Shown in pieces: positions 15,746 to 25,053 of a stretch of 37,655 nt of DNA (positions within the stretch are counted from its first letter, which is position 1; each line of letters begins with the position of its first letter). The notes below the pieces were generated by a model that saw only the letters and a list, made by a program, of their open reading frames with translations, did no database searches and was not told the DNA's origin. The position numbers were made by a program, and so were the translations under genes. This stretch comes from a virus: positions 1 to 37,655 of the IMG/VR virus record IMGVR_UViG_3300020462_000021. The stretch is one strand, 5' to 3'.

Positions 15746-18334
15746 ATGGTTCGCCAAGCATTACGCTACCAAGTTTTAGACAGTTCTGGTGTGCCGATTG
15801 CTGGAGCGAGCATTCAAGTTGCACAGGTAGGTACAACAACTAACATTACACAGACAATGTATGCAGGGTTAACAGGCGTAACGACTATCGCCAACCCTCT
15901 TATTACAGACGCATCAGGGCGCGTTCAGGCGTACTTTGATGGTACAGACGCAGTGGCATTACTACGTGTCACGATGATTCCAACCCTTACGGGCTTCACA
16001 TTTACTAGCAGAGACGTACAACTAGGCTCCGATTATGGCGTATTAGACGCTGGAGATGTGCCAATTAAAGGCTTAACTGTCGATGCTAAAGACAGATTTA
16101 ACATGGCAAGGACAGATGCTGGCGACCCAGCAACCCTTCAAACAGGCGATATGTGGTACAACACCACGACAAATGCCCTTCACTGGCAGAGCGATGTAGG
16201 CACACAGACCGTTTCTAGTACCACAGGAGACATTACAGGCGTAACTGCTGGTGATGGCCTGACAGGTGGTGGCTTAACTGGCGATGTCACACTTGATGTA
16301 GGTGATGGTAATGCGATAGTTGCATCCGCAGATGCTGTAGATGTGAGCGTTAACGCAGCTTCATCCGCTGCCGCAGCTCTAGCTGGTGACGATAAGATTC
16401 TTATCTCAGACACAGACGATTCCAATACCACTAAGAGTGCCACGATTTCACAGATAGATCCGACAATGCTCACTGGTACAGTTAACCAAGTGTATTTTGC
16501 TGATTCTGCGGGCGATGTCAAGGGTTTAACTTTGGGAGCAGCGAATACTGTGTTGACTTCCGCAGGTGCGACTAGCGACCCTACGTGGGCTGCCGCTGCT
16601 TCTGTGGGAAATAACATGGCTCTCTTTACCAATAACACTGGTGTAGAGTCGGGAGCCACTATCGGTGCTGCGGGTACGGTGCTTACGAGTAATGGCACTG
16701 ACGCAACTGCAAACCCACCTACATGGGTAGCTGCTGCGGGTGGCGCAGAAGGCTCATTTACTGCTAACGGGAGTATCGCTGCTGGTCGTGCAGTGATATT
16801 AGATGCCGCAGGAACAGTCTCACAACTATCAAATACGCTAGTCGCTAACGCAGCAGGAGACGGTACAACAAATAACAGTGGGTATGGTTGGTTTTCACCA
16901 ATGTGGGGTCAAGTTACTCCCGCAGGTACAGCTTACTATGATAAGTCTGTCGATCATCACGTCAGAATGACTCAGAATTATCAGTATCCAAGTAGTCCAT
17001 ATTACGGTGGTATAACAATCAGTGGATTTACAACTGCGGCAGGTGCGTTAACAACAACAAACAATATAGCTGCAAACAATACAAGTTATAACGCTAATAA
17101 CAATGCGTCTAATTATCCAACAGTATGGTATGACGATACGGGTGAAGTTGGGTACATTGCTCAGAGTAATGGCAATGTAAGTAACTATGGTTATTTGTTT
17201 GCAGTATCTAGTAACGGTTCTGCGTTTACTGTAAGTAACAACACGCAGTTTGGTCAGAGCGATGTCGCATTTGCTAAGTGTGGCTTATATGTTCCAGACT
17301 TAGGGTACTCGTTAATTTTTTGGCAGAATTCTACAGGCACTCATTTCTGTGACGTTGATAACGGAAGTGCGGGTAGTACTACAATCACTGTTGGCGGCAA
17401 CATCGCAACGTCTACTTTGGACAGTACAGGATATAGCGACAATAAAGGGGCTATTAAGGCTTCATATGATCCTGACAACAACATTATTTTACTTATATGG
17501 CAGAACGCATCGGCTACAGGCGGTTCTCCTAATCTTAATTATATGATTGGTGCTGTCGCAGGTGGCTCGATTACTTGGGGTAGTGTCGAAACGATGTCAA
17601 CGTCGTATTACTCTAACAACAATCTACAGCTGTGTTACCGAAGTGCTGATTCAAAATGGTTTGCAATATGGACCGACAGTCCTGATGTAAACACCACAGC
17701 CGCAGGTACATGGACAAGCGGTACGACAATGACGTGGAGCTTTAAGACGTTTACCTCTGCTGATGCCGAGTTCTATAAGGGCTATTATCCTCTGACGCAG
17801 CAGCTTGATGATGGATTATCTAATGTTACTGTCATGTCAAAGGACTACTACGGCTATCAAGTGCCACGTATCTTTTCGTATGCGTATGACGTTTCGTCAG
17901 GTCATTACATTGCGGCATCGTCACCAACCTCACCTGTGTTGCCATCTGGTAGTACGGGTTTAGTAAACTTTACTATGGCAAGCAATGGTCAATGGGGGCT
18001 TTCGTATAGTCCCGACGATCAGAAGTATTTGTGGAGTGGTATGACGTGGGCAGCTCCATATTATCTCCAAGCAGGTTCGTATCAGCCGACATCAGGAAGC
18101 GATAACAGCGCCACATTCATTGGTATTGCGCAGTCCACTGTAACTAACGGGCAATCAGTCGATGTAAAGTGGCTAAGCTCTCAAGACACTCAACAATCAG
18201 GTCTAACGATTGCAGCAAGAGCGTATGCAGATTCGAGTGGTGCAATAACAAGTACAGTTGGCACAAATACCTTTATCGGGTTTGCTACTTCAGCGTCAGA
18301 TGTGGTTATCACGCAGACAGGGAGCAGCTTGTAA
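15746..18334 (+). CDS. Tail fibre or adhesin (862 aa)
   Basis: Residues 1-90 form an Ig-like or carboxypeptidase-regulatory-like domain (VLDSSGVPIAGASIQVAQVG, then ITDASGRVQAYFDGT), often seen at the virion-anchoring end of fibres. Near residue 165-190 is the fibre signature TGVTAGDGLTGGGLTGD, followed by two copies of a G-x-VLTS-G...PTW unit (about 260-335). Residues 400-780 are Asn/Tyr/Ser rich with regular SNNT, WYDD and FAIW strands, suggesting a beta-propeller or receptor-binding head. The last ~80 residues resemble a separate small beta domain (FIGIAQSTVTNGQSVDV...). AAGGAG precedes the start. The stop overlaps the next gene. Confidence 0.8.
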   Translation: MVRQALRYQVLDSSGVPIAGASIQVAQVGTTTNITQTMYAGLTGVTTIANPLITDASGRVQAYFDGTDAVALLRVTMIPTLTGFTFTSRDVQLGSDYGVLDAGDVPIKGLTVDAKDRFNMARTDAGDPATLQTGDMWYNTTTNALHWQSDVGTQTVSSTTGDITGVTAGDGLTGGGLTGDVTLDVGDGNAIVASADAVDVSVNAASSAAAALAGDDKILISDTDDSNTTKSATISQIDPTMLTGTVNQVYFADSAGDVKGLTLGAANTVLTSAGATSDPTWAAAASVGNNMALFTNNTGVESGATIGAAGTVLTSNGTDATANPPTWVAAAGGAEGSFTANGSIAAGRAVILDAAGTVSQLSNTLVANAAGDGTTNNSGYGWFSPMWGQVTPAGTAYYDKSVDHHVRMTQNYQYPSSPYYGGITISGFTTAAGALTTTNNIAANNTSYNANNNASNYPTVWYDDTGEVGYIAQSNGNVSNYGYLFAVSSNGSAFTVSNNTQFGQSDVAFAKCGLYVPDLGYSLIFWQNSTGTHFCDVDNGSAGSTTITVGGNIATSTLDSTGYSDNKGAIKASYDPDNNIILLIWQNASATGGSPNLNYMIGAVAGGSITWGSVETMSTSYYSNNNLQLCYRSADSKWFAIWTDSPDVNTTAAGTWTSGTTMTWSFKTFTSADAEFYKGYYPLTQQLDDGLSNVTVMSKDYYGYQVPRIFSYAYDVSSGHYIAASSPTSPVLPSGSTGLVNFTMASNGQWGLSYSPDDQKYLWSGMTWAAPYYLQAGSYQPTSGSDNSATFIGIAQSTVTNGQSVDVKWLSSQDTQQSGLTIAARAYADSSGAITSTVGTNTFIGFATSASDVVITQTGSSL

Positions 18335-18627
18335 TGATTGTACTTCGTAAAAAGGCAGACAATTCTATTTGGATGAGTTGGGAAGATTCTGTAACCGTCA
18401 CGTTGAACGCGACAAAAGTATCTGGAACTAGCGGCGGCGCGACAGAAGAATCGTTCGCATTTACAGATGCAGATTACGAGCTTGTGACTGGAGTGACTCT
18501 CCCTTCTGGCTATCGAGACGGTGCTTGTTACTCCTTTGACGGCAGTGATTGGGTCGTTGTAAATGCCACGCTAAAAAAATATTTTGACGATCTAGAAGAC
18601 GCTGAAAAAACAGCACAAGGTAGATAG
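18334..18627 (+). CDS. Hypothetical protein (97 aa), fibre-associated
   Basis: I place the start at the ATG that overlaps the fibre stop (TAATG). The frame continues further upstream but only inside the fibre gene. The protein is beta-rich with an acidic C-terminus (MIVLRKKADNSIWMSWEDSV...FDDLEDAEKTAQGR). Small genes translationally coupled behind a fibre are often fibre chaperones or tip proteins, but no family motif is visible. Confidence 0.7.
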   Translation: MIVLRKKADNSIWMSWEDSVTVTLNATKVSGTSGGATEESFAFTDADYELVTGVTLPSGYRDGACYSFDGSDWVVVNATLKKYFDDLEDAEKTAQGR

Positions 18628-18636
18628 GAGCCTGAC

Positions 18637-20007
18637 ATGGTAGCTGGACCAGTAGGTATAGGATTCCCTACATCCGCATCGGGTGTAACTACTATAGATG
18701 GTTGTGATTTGCTTGTAGGATTTAGTAAATTTATTAATGACTATTGGGCTAGTGAGACAACCAGCGCAGGATCAGGTACGTTTAATACCCTTGTAGATAC
18801 TAAGCTCGCTCGTTTTGGTGATGACCAGATTATTGATTTTTATGTACGGATTACTGAATCAGGAAGCAACCTTGAATACCAAGTAAGACGCATTACACAG
18901 TTTGTGTCAGCCACGGGGACTGTGTTTGTTGACCCTCCGTTTACTGAGACAGTAGGCACAGAGATTGACTACCAGATTCATAGGTACGATCCAGCAGAGA
19001 AATTTGAATGCTTAGACGAAGCAAGGCTGCGTGAGGATGTATTTGAACACGCCTTCCGATTAATTTATGACGACACTACTACGTCTGATGGTCTTACAGA
19101 CAGCTATGACGTAAATCCAGACATCCGATCAGGCCCTATGTACATCTTTGTAGAAGATCCGCAGTCGGTTGATTCGGAATGGAATGTACTAGCTAACCCT
19201 ACTGGCGATACAACTACTAGTTGGGCTGTTGTTGGGTCAACGGCCACAATAGTTAATGAAAGCAATGCAGACAGGTTAATTCCAAAGTATGACACAAGCT
19301 GTATGAAGCTTTCATCTGCGGCGGCTGTGACGGGTACGTTCTCTCAGGTAGTAGGGTCTATGTCTATTACTGCTGCTCAAGCCGCAGGACGACGCATGAC
19401 ATTTGGTGCATGGGTGTACACGAAAGATACGACGGGAGTGAAGATTCAGTTTAGTGATGATGATGGGGACACTGCCTCTTCGCTACACGGAGGTACTGGC
19501 TGGGAGCTACTTACCGTAGAAAAGTCAATCTCCCAAACTAACACGACAACACTTACCGCAGCGATTATTGTAGCTGGGGGATTGTCAGGAGTTACGGCGT
19601 ACTTTAATCGGGCGTGGGTGTATTTCGGAGAAGCAAATCTTATACAAGACGTGTATCCGTGGCGCGACGCCCACTTACTAAGGCGTGATGCTACCACACA
19701 GCGAGTCCAATTAGCATGGGTTCCTACTGCTGGTAGGCAAATCCGCATGGTGGGACGCCAGTATTTATCAGCGTTAGGTAGTGTGTTATCTACCCAATGC
19801 ACTAATACAATGGAGCTGGATGAGGGTTCAGCGCAGGTATTGTACGGTGCAGCAGCAGAAAGTTTATTTGAAAAGGAAGGATTGACTACCGAAGAGTTCC
19901 CTCAAATAGCGCAACGCATACAAATTATTGACAGGAAAAAAGAGGCTACGCGATCATGGGGGTACGTTATACCACAGCGCCCTACCGTCCGTAGCCCGTA
20001 TCAATAA
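18637..20007 (+). CDS. Neck or tail protein with a carbohydrate-binding-like module (456 aa)
   Basis: The N-terminal ~130 residues and the C-terminal ~110 residues (HLLRRDATTQRVQLAW...DEGSAQVLYGAAAESLFEK) are helical and beta segments that resemble head-tail adaptor proteins. Between them, around residues 180-335, is a beta-sandwich-like insert (MTFGAWVYTKDTTGVKIQF, then GGTGWELLTVEKSISQT) whose W/Y pattern recalls carbohydrate-binding modules. It overlaps the next gene by TAATG. A plausible role is a tail-tube or adaptor protein exposing a glycan-binding module. Adaptor identity is inference; virion location is likely from context. Confidence 0.6.
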   Translation: MVAGPVGIGFPTSASGVTTIDGCDLLVGFSKFINDYWASETTSAGSGTFNTLVDTKLARFGDDQIIDFYVRITESGSNLEYQVRRITQFVSATGTVFVDPPFTETVGTEIDYQIHRYDPAEKFECLDEARLREDVFEHAFRLIYDDTTTSDGLTDSYDVNPDIRSGPMYIFVEDPQSVDSEWNVLANPTGDTTTSWAVVGSTATIVNESNADRLIPKYDTSCMKLSSAAAVTGTFSQVVGSMSITAAQAAGRRMTFGAWVYTKDTTGVKIQFSDDDGDTASSLHGGTGWELLTVEKSISQTNTTTLTAAIIVAGGLSGVTAYFNRAWVYFGEANLIQDVYPWRDAHLLRRDATTQRVQLAWVPTAGRQIRMVGRQYLSALGSVLSTQCTNTMELDEGSAQVLYGAAAESLFEKEGLTTEEFPQIAQRIQIIDRKKEATRSWGYVIPQRPTVRSPYQ

Positions 20008-22124
20008 TGGCACTTATTAGTACAGGCTCCCGCGTAGACACGCCGTATGATGTGTACCTTGAGGTAGACAATCAAAAAGTAGGGTTCATGTTGAATGCTA
20101 CAGAAGGCATTATGGGGTACAGGGCCTCATTAGCTGACCAAGTAACTCCACAATTCAACACTGCGTCTTACGACTACGCTTCTGTGCCTATCGAAGTAGA
20201 GATTCCAGTAGCCTATGAAGACTGGCAGGGTGGTTGTGGGTTCAACTCAGTCGAGTATGAAGAAGCAGGTTCACTGACTAAGTATTCATTTACTCGTGGT
20301 GTAGATGCAAGCTACGCAAATCGCCTGTACTCAGGTCCGTATCACTTCCAGAACTACAGTGACTTAGATGATGATGGTAACTATATCAATGCTAACTTTT
20401 TTGTAGCAGGTGACGCAGCGACTCCACAAGTAAAATTTTTGTATGCCCCGTCAACTGTAACCGCAACTAGTTCAGGCTTATGGGCGTTTGGTGGGCGATA
20501 TGTGTACAAGCATTTGTCAGGTACTACGTGGGACGAAGCGCACGATTTCGGAGCGGGATATTATGTAAGCGACATGATCAACTTTAATGACGTGTTGTTT
20601 ATATCTGTCGCCCTTACGAGCAATAAATTAGCTTCTAATTATTGGTACACAGCGGATGGGTTTGCTACAGCTCCAACACAATCTCTCCTAGCTAATTCAG
20701 GTGTGTTGTTTTTTGCTATACGTGGAGAGTCCTCTGGGAACGCCGTCCTGTGGGCGTGTGATGGCAACGGTAAGCTCCGTACTAACGTAGACGGAACCAA
20801 CACAGGTGGTGCGTGGTCTGGTGCTATAGCTATGGGAACCACTACAAATGACTGGGTAACTGGGCTTGATGTAGTGGGTAGTTATGTATATGTATTCAAA
20901 GTCAACTCAATTTGGCGTACTGACGGTACAGATTCGCTCAATGTGTGGCAATCTCAGGGCGATAATGAGGTGTGGAACGCTAATGCAGGTAACGGATCTC
21001 GTCCATTCGTATGGATTGATGGTAATTGTTACGTCCAATACGGTCGCAGAGTCCTGCAAATCGACGCAGTTAATAACAATATGACGATTGTATGGCCTCC
21101 TAGCGCAGCTCAAGTTGGTTCAGAAGAGCTAGACGGGCGCATTACTGGCATCAGTGGAGACTCTGACTGGCTGTATTTCTCTTTAGTAAATAGCATAGGC
21201 GTGTCTTATATTATGAAGGGCAAGCCTATGACTACCAACTGGCATACCCTTACCTTCACGGAAACCCCTGCAATTAAAGGGATTTATGTAGCGGGAAGCA
21301 GTGTGCTTGGCTCTACTAACCCGTGGATTTTGTATGGAACAGACGCTACAGGTAGCAATCCTCCCTCTGGGGGTACGCTTAGAGGAGTAGTATTACCTAA
21401 TACTGGGATGCTACCTGACACAGATCCGAACTATAGGTTTGCTCAATCTACAGAAAACCAGTACGTTGTAGGCCCGTGGATGGACGTCGGACAAGCTGCG
21501 TCTCCTAAATTACTCAATGGAGCGCGTCTGTTAAGCCGCAGCGCTAACGAATCTTCGCCTACCACTATCAGTTATGTGGCAGATTCGGACAATTATCAGG
21601 ACACATTTATACAAAACGTTCAGCGTGGGGACATTACAGGCACAGTTATAGGCACAGCTACCGACGATGATGCGTCGTTTAGCATCAGTACAGAGGTTCG
21701 GTTTAATAAAATTAGGTACATCTTAAAGCTAGCTCGCCCTGTTGGTGGCACTAACGTAGCGTCTGTTGAATCTGCTGTATTAGATACGACTATTGCTCCT
21801 GAGCGTCGTCGTTTATTTGACATGGATTTATTAATAGCAGATGACTTACCACTTAAAGGCGGGGGTAAATCTCGTTACGGCGCGAAAGTGTCGGAGGAGT
21901 TTTTGTTTAACTCAGCTAACAGGCTGATCACTTTGACCGATATTTTCAATCGCACGTATTCAGTTAAGATGTTGAACCTAAGATCCGCTGGAGTCATCCC
22001 GCAGGATGGGCGAGACACTCAAGTGTACACTGTGTCATTTGCCGAAATCAACCAGCTAACTGACATCGGTGACGTTTTGATCTATGATACAAGTGCGTGG
22101 AACACGGGAAGGATATATAGCTAA
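20007..22124 (+). CDS. Large beta-rich tail protein, possible nozzle (705 aa)
   Basis: It begins LISTGSRVDTPYDVYLEVDN. Its middle (about residues 120-480) consists of repeated Trp/Tyr/Gly-containing strands (SGLWAFGGRYVYKHLSG, WDEAHDFGAGYYVSD, GSYVYVFKVNSIWRTDG), compatible with a beta-propeller. In podoviruses the nozzle (tail tubular protein B) is a propeller protein of roughly this size encoded after the adaptor, which fits the order here. I see no catalytic motif. The assignment is inference from size, fold impression and gene order. TAATG couplings occur on both sides. Confidence 0.6.
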   Translation: MALISTGSRVDTPYDVYLEVDNQKVGFMLNATEGIMGYRASLADQVTPQFNTASYDYASVPIEVEIPVAYEDWQGGCGFNSVEYEEAGSLTKYSFTRGVDASYANRLYSGPYHFQNYSDLDDDGNYINANFFVAGDAATPQVKFLYAPSTVTATSSGLWAFGGRYVYKHLSGTTWDEAHDFGAGYYVSDMINFNDVLFISVALTSNKLASNYWYTADGFATAPTQSLLANSGVLFFAIRGESSGNAVLWACDGNGKLRTNVDGTNTGGAWSGAIAMGTTTNDWVTGLDVVGSYVYVFKVNSIWRTDGTDSLNVWQSQGDNEVWNANAGNGSRPFVWIDGNCYVQYGRRVLQIDAVNNNMTIVWPPSAAQVGSEELDGRITGISGDSDWLYFSLVNSIGVSYIMKGKPMTTNWHTLTFTETPAIKGIYVAGSSVLGSTNPWILYGTDATGSNPPSGGTLRGVVLPNTGMLPDTDPNYRFAQSTENQYVVGPWMDVGQAASPKLLNGARLLSRSANESSPTTISYVADSDNYQDTFIQNVQRGDITGTVIGTATDDDASFSISTEVRFNKIRYILKLARPVGGTNVASVESAVLDTTIAPERRRLFDMDLLIADDLPLKGGGKSRYGAKVSEEFLFNSANRLITLTDIFNRTYSVKMLNLRSAGVIPQDGRDTQVYTVSFAEINQLTDIGDVLIYDTSAWNTGRIYS

Positions 22125-22948
22125 TGCCTCTAACTAATGTTACGGCTGGGAGTACGGCTAACGCTGCTGACCTTAACCAGTACAAATCAGCCCTTGAAGG
22201 TACTACTAGCTTTGCCCCAACTATTGTTGCCGGAGCAGCAGACATCGTATTGCAGCTCGCAGATGCGGCTGGCTCATATAAATTACAAGTGCAAAACTCA
22301 GCGGGTACTGCTGGATTAACCGTCAACTCTAATGGCATAGTTACTCCTACGACTTTTCAGGTGACAGGCGTAGCTACTCCAGCAGACACGGGTGCTGGTC
22401 GTGTGTCTTATGACACTACTAAGAATGTGTTGGTGTATGGCAACGGCACTCAGGTGGTAGAGGTAGCTGATGGTGCGAGCACGACAGTGATTCCCCTTCT
22501 AGCCCAAAGAACTGCCGACCCGTCATCGGTAGTATTCCAAACATTGTCAGATTTTAATGTGACGTTGGCAGCAAATTCTACATACGTGGTTGAATTACTG
22601 CTTATATACCTGACTGGCACAACTCCAGACATACAATTTCAGTGGAACATCGCTTCACTTACTAATACAACAATCCAATGGGGGAGTATGGGGCCCCCAT
22701 TCTTGAACCTATCGACTACCCCCACAGCGTCAACTGATTTCAATGCCATGCACGATGAAGGCGAAATATTAAAACTTAAGGGCAATGGGACCAGCGCAAA
22801 TGACAAAACCGTAGTGCCTGTGTTTGCCACAATACACACCGACGTAACAGGTGGGCAGTTAGAATTTCAATGGGCTCAACTAGTCGCCGATGCTTCCAGC
22901 ACCACGCTGGAAAAAGGTAGTTACATGAAGGTCACAAGGAATGCGTAA
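22124..22948 (+). CDS. Short fibre or receptor-binding type protein (274 aa)
   Basis: The N-terminus (VTAGSTANAADLNQYKSALEG) resembles the anchoring segment of many small phage fibre proteins. The central portion has fibre-like beta repeats (GLTVNSNGIVTPTTFQVTG, VSYDTTKNVLVYGNGTQ). The C-terminal ~130 residues look like a jelly-roll, TNF/C1q-like knob (AQRTADPSSVVFQTLSDFNV and later LEFQWAQLVADASSTT). It is probably a trimeric host-recognition protein. Coupled to both neighbours by TAATG. Confidence 0.7.
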   Translation: MPLTNVTAGSTANAADLNQYKSALEGTTSFAPTIVAGAADIVLQLADAAGSYKLQVQNSAGTAGLTVNSNGIVTPTTFQVTGVATPADTGAGRVSYDTTKNVLVYGNGTQVVEVADGASTTVIPLLAQRTADPSSVVFQTLSDFNVTLAANSTYVVELLLIYLTGTTPDIQFQWNIASLTNTTIQWGSMGPPFLNLSTTPTASTDFNAMHDEGEILKLKGNGTSANDKTVVPVFATIHTDVTGGQLEFQWAQLVADASSTTLEKGSYMKVTRNA

Positions 22949-23940
22949 TGGACGAGAAGAAAAAACCCTCTTTTTTTAAGCGACTCTTTCACATAAAAGA
23001 TGTCCACTTACCGCCGATTAGAATCGGCGCACCTAAATGGAAAACGCCAGAGATTAACATACGTCTACCGTCATTGAACGGCTGGCAGCCACCCAACCTA
23101 CGGGTTGCTTCACTTAAAGGTCTACACATTACTGGGGGCGTGTGGAAAGTTGGTACTTGGGGAATTGGGGTGGGTCTGTTAGTTACAGGTTTTGCTATTG
23201 GTACGTCAGTCGTGTTTACCAGAGCAGCACCTCATTTCCCTGAGCCAGCGCAGTACCATGTAGCTGCGGTAGCCTCTGACCAGACTCTTAAAGTAGGGGA
23301 AGAGTGGACATTTGAAGACAACACGTCCTCTGTAGAGCGTGAGCTACAGGTAAATACATTACAAATCAACATGAGTGGAGCGAGAGCAGCAGACATTAGC
23401 ATTACCGACCTAGAGATTGGTAAGTCAAATCTTGGTGCTGTAGCTGCCATTCAAATACTAGGTGACACGTCAGGTTCAAACGCATTCTTTTTAGAGTGTG
23501 ATGAAATAATCATTACAGGTGTAGAAGCTAAGACGTTTAACCTAGCCAACTCAGAGATATTTACGCTAAATATTCTTAATAATGTGGCAGACGGTATCTC
23601 TGTAGGGCCTACACTTAACGCAGCGGTGCTTGATATTACAGTCACCAGCACCCGTGGGGCGGTTAAAGTCCCTGCTGTTACCAGTGGTTCCTTCGATAAA
23701 ATACTTATACACACTGCTACGGCTGCATCTCAATGCCGTACATTAACCATATCTAACGTGTCTGCGTATGGAAGTGGCATAGACCTAGACCATATTAAGG
23801 CGGGAACGCTGACGATTAGCTCTAGTAAGATAGGTGACGGCACAGGGATTGACGCTCCGAGCTTCATAATTGCGAACACAACCAAGATTCAAGTGCTTAA
23901 TGCCACAGGAAATACGGAAGCGCCTGTCTCCGTTAAATAG
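22948..23940 (+). CDS. Protein with one membrane segment and a beta-solenoid-like domain (330 aa)
   Basis: Residues 1-65 are basic and Pro rich (KKKPSFFKRLFHIKDVHLPP). A hydrophobic segment at about 68-90 (VGTWGIGVGLLVTGFAIGTS) would span a membrane. Residues 115-330 consist of short regular beta strands ending in small residues (ISITDLEIGKSNLGAVAAIQ, DGISVGPTLNAAVLDITVTS), suggestive of a right-handed beta-solenoid. It is translated with the fibre genes (TAATG) and followed after 11 bases by a basic gene. A membrane-anchored virion or host-surface protein is possible. I do not recognise the family. Confidence 0.6.
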   Translation: MDEKKKPSFFKRLFHIKDVHLPPIRIGAPKWKTPEINIRLPSLNGWQPPNLRVASLKGLHITGGVWKVGTWGIGVGLLVTGFAIGTSVVFTRAAPHFPEPAQYHVAAVASDQTLKVGEEWTFEDNTSSVERELQVNTLQINMSGARAADISITDLEIGKSNLGAVAAIQILGDTSGSNAFFLECDEIIITGVEAKTFNLANSEIFTLNILNNVADGISVGPTLNAAVLDITVTSTRGAVKVPAVTSGSFDKILIHTATAASQCRTLTISNVSAYGSGIDLDHIKAGTLTISSSKIGDGTGIDAPSFIIANTTKIQVLNATGNTEAPVSVK

Positions 23941-23951
23941 AAAGTTGTCCT

Positions 23952-24212
23952 ATGGCTAAAGATTCACGACTGGCAAAAGTAGGTGTGTCAGGGTACAACA
24001 GGCCAAAGCGTACCCCCAAGCACAAAACTAAGTCTCATGTAGTGGTGGCTAAGGTAGGAGGGAAAGTGAAGACGATTCGCTTTGGTCAACAGGGGGTAAC
24101 TGGGGACCGGAAAAACACAGCACGTTCGCGTTCGTTTAAGGCTCGGCATGGTAAGAACATTGCCAAAGGTAAGATGTCAGCAGCATATTGGGCGAACAGG
24201 GCTAAATGGTAA
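23952..24212 (+). CDS. Small basic phage protein of a widespread family (86 aa)
   Basis: The sequence contains SRLAKVGVSGYNRPKRTPKH, KTKSHVVVAKVGGKVKTIRF, GQQGVTG and a C-terminal FKARHGKNIAKGKMSAAYWA segment. I recognise this pattern from many tailed-phage genomes, where it is an uncharacterised conserved domain (I recall the label DUF5872 but cannot verify the number). It is very Lys/Arg rich, so nucleic-acid binding is plausible. It sits between the tail block and the lysis genes. Confidence 0.8.
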   Translation: MAKDSRLAKVGVSGYNRPKRTPKHKTKSHVVVAKVGGKVKTIRFGQQGVTGDRKNTARSRSFKARHGKNIAKGKMSAAYWANRAKW

Positions 24213-24218
24213 TAGTCT

Positions 24219-24791
24219 ATGAGACTAGCAATAGCCATAGGATTAGCTCTCACAGTTGTACTTCTTGCGCCTACCGCTCTATCTAATCAACTATATATTA
24301 GCTATGCTGTACCTCCCGTACCTGTCGTGCAGGTCTATACTCCGCCCGTAATAGCCCCTGTAACGCCGCTCAGCGAGGGTGTAGGTGCAAGGACGGTTAA
24401 AGACATTGCTTTATCTACCGATGCAGCTGAGAATGATTTAATCTTCCTGTCTAAATGGGAGCTGATGGATGTACTTGCTCAGACTTCTTGGCGCAGTTAC
24501 ATCACTGCCAATATGTATTACATAGAAGAGTTAGACATGTGGTATTACGACGACTTTTATGCTGTGAAGCTGTATGATCTAATGATGTGTGAAAGCTCTG
24601 GCAGGATAGATGCCATAGGTGACATAGGGATTGGGACTGGTATTTCCGTTGGGTTGTTCCAAATAAACACAGGGTATTGGCCTCAGCTGGCTAAGAAGTA
24701 CCACTTGTTTAGACCAGTAGACAACGCACAGGCGGCGTATGAGGTCTGGGAAATACTAGGGTGGGACGCTTGGAGTTGTCATGACGGATGA
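24219..24791 (+). CDS. Secreted lytic transglycosylase / lysozyme-like enzyme (190 aa)
   Basis: Residues 1-22 form a signal peptide or signal anchor (LAIAIGLALTVVLLAPTALS), followed by a Pro/Val-rich linker. The C-terminal half has the SLT/lysozyme-like motif MMCESSGRIDAIG with the presumed catalytic Glu near 124-125, then VGLFQINTGYWP near 145-156 (the GLFQI-N signature). It would cleave peptidoglycan glycan strands from outside the cytoplasmic membrane. It overlaps the following holin-like gene by 11 bases. It could act in lysis or be virion-associated; placement with membrane proteins favours lysis. Confidence 0.82.
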   Translation: MRLAIAIGLALTVVLLAPTALSNQLYISYAVPPVPVVQVYTPPVIAPVTPLSEGVGARTVKDIALSTDAAENDLIFLSKWELMDVLAQTSWRSYITANMYYIEELDMWYYDDFYAVKLYDLMMCESSGRIDAIGDIGIGTGISVGLFQINTGYWPQLAKKYHLFRPVDNAQAAYEVWEILGWDAWSCHDG

Positions 24792-25053
24792 CGAGCCTAA
24801 GAAAACCAGTGGTGGTACTACCATTACAGGCGTTCAGCTACTGGTGGGCATAATTTTTGTCCCCGTAGTTATGGTTTGGCTGGCTCTAGGGGCTAGGATT
24901 ATCTGGTCTGCTACAGGTAACGTTGAAACATTACAAAATATTGAAGGATTATTAACGGCCCTTGCGGTGCTGTCGCTACCTGTATCGATGGGATTGGGTA
25001 AGTTATTTGAAGCGTTTAGCAATGAGATTGATATACGCAGGAGGGATGACTGA
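24781..25053 (+). CDS. Two-segment membrane protein, holin-like (90 aa)
   Basis: It has a short polar N-terminus, hydrophobic segments at about 17-42 (GVQLLVGIIFVPVVMVWLAL) and 59-77 (GLLTALAVLSLPVSMGLGKL), and a charged C-terminus (NEIDIRRRDD). Size, topology and position after a transglycosylase fit a holin or holin partner. A second holin candidate lies at 26115, so one of the pair may be an antiholin. The stop overlaps the next start (TGATG). Confidence 0.65.
   Translation: MTDDEPKKTSGGTTITGVQLLVGIIFVPVVMVWLALGARIIWSATGNVETLQNIEGLLTALAVLSLPVSMGLGKLFEAFSNEIDIRRRDD

Noticed and set aside
17060-17130. Asn-codon-rich segment of the fibre gene as a diversity-generating-retroelement variable region
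   Set aside because: No reverse transcriptase or matching template repeat was seen in the window; the Asn-rich stretch is mid-protein and is better explained as low-complexity adhesin sequence.
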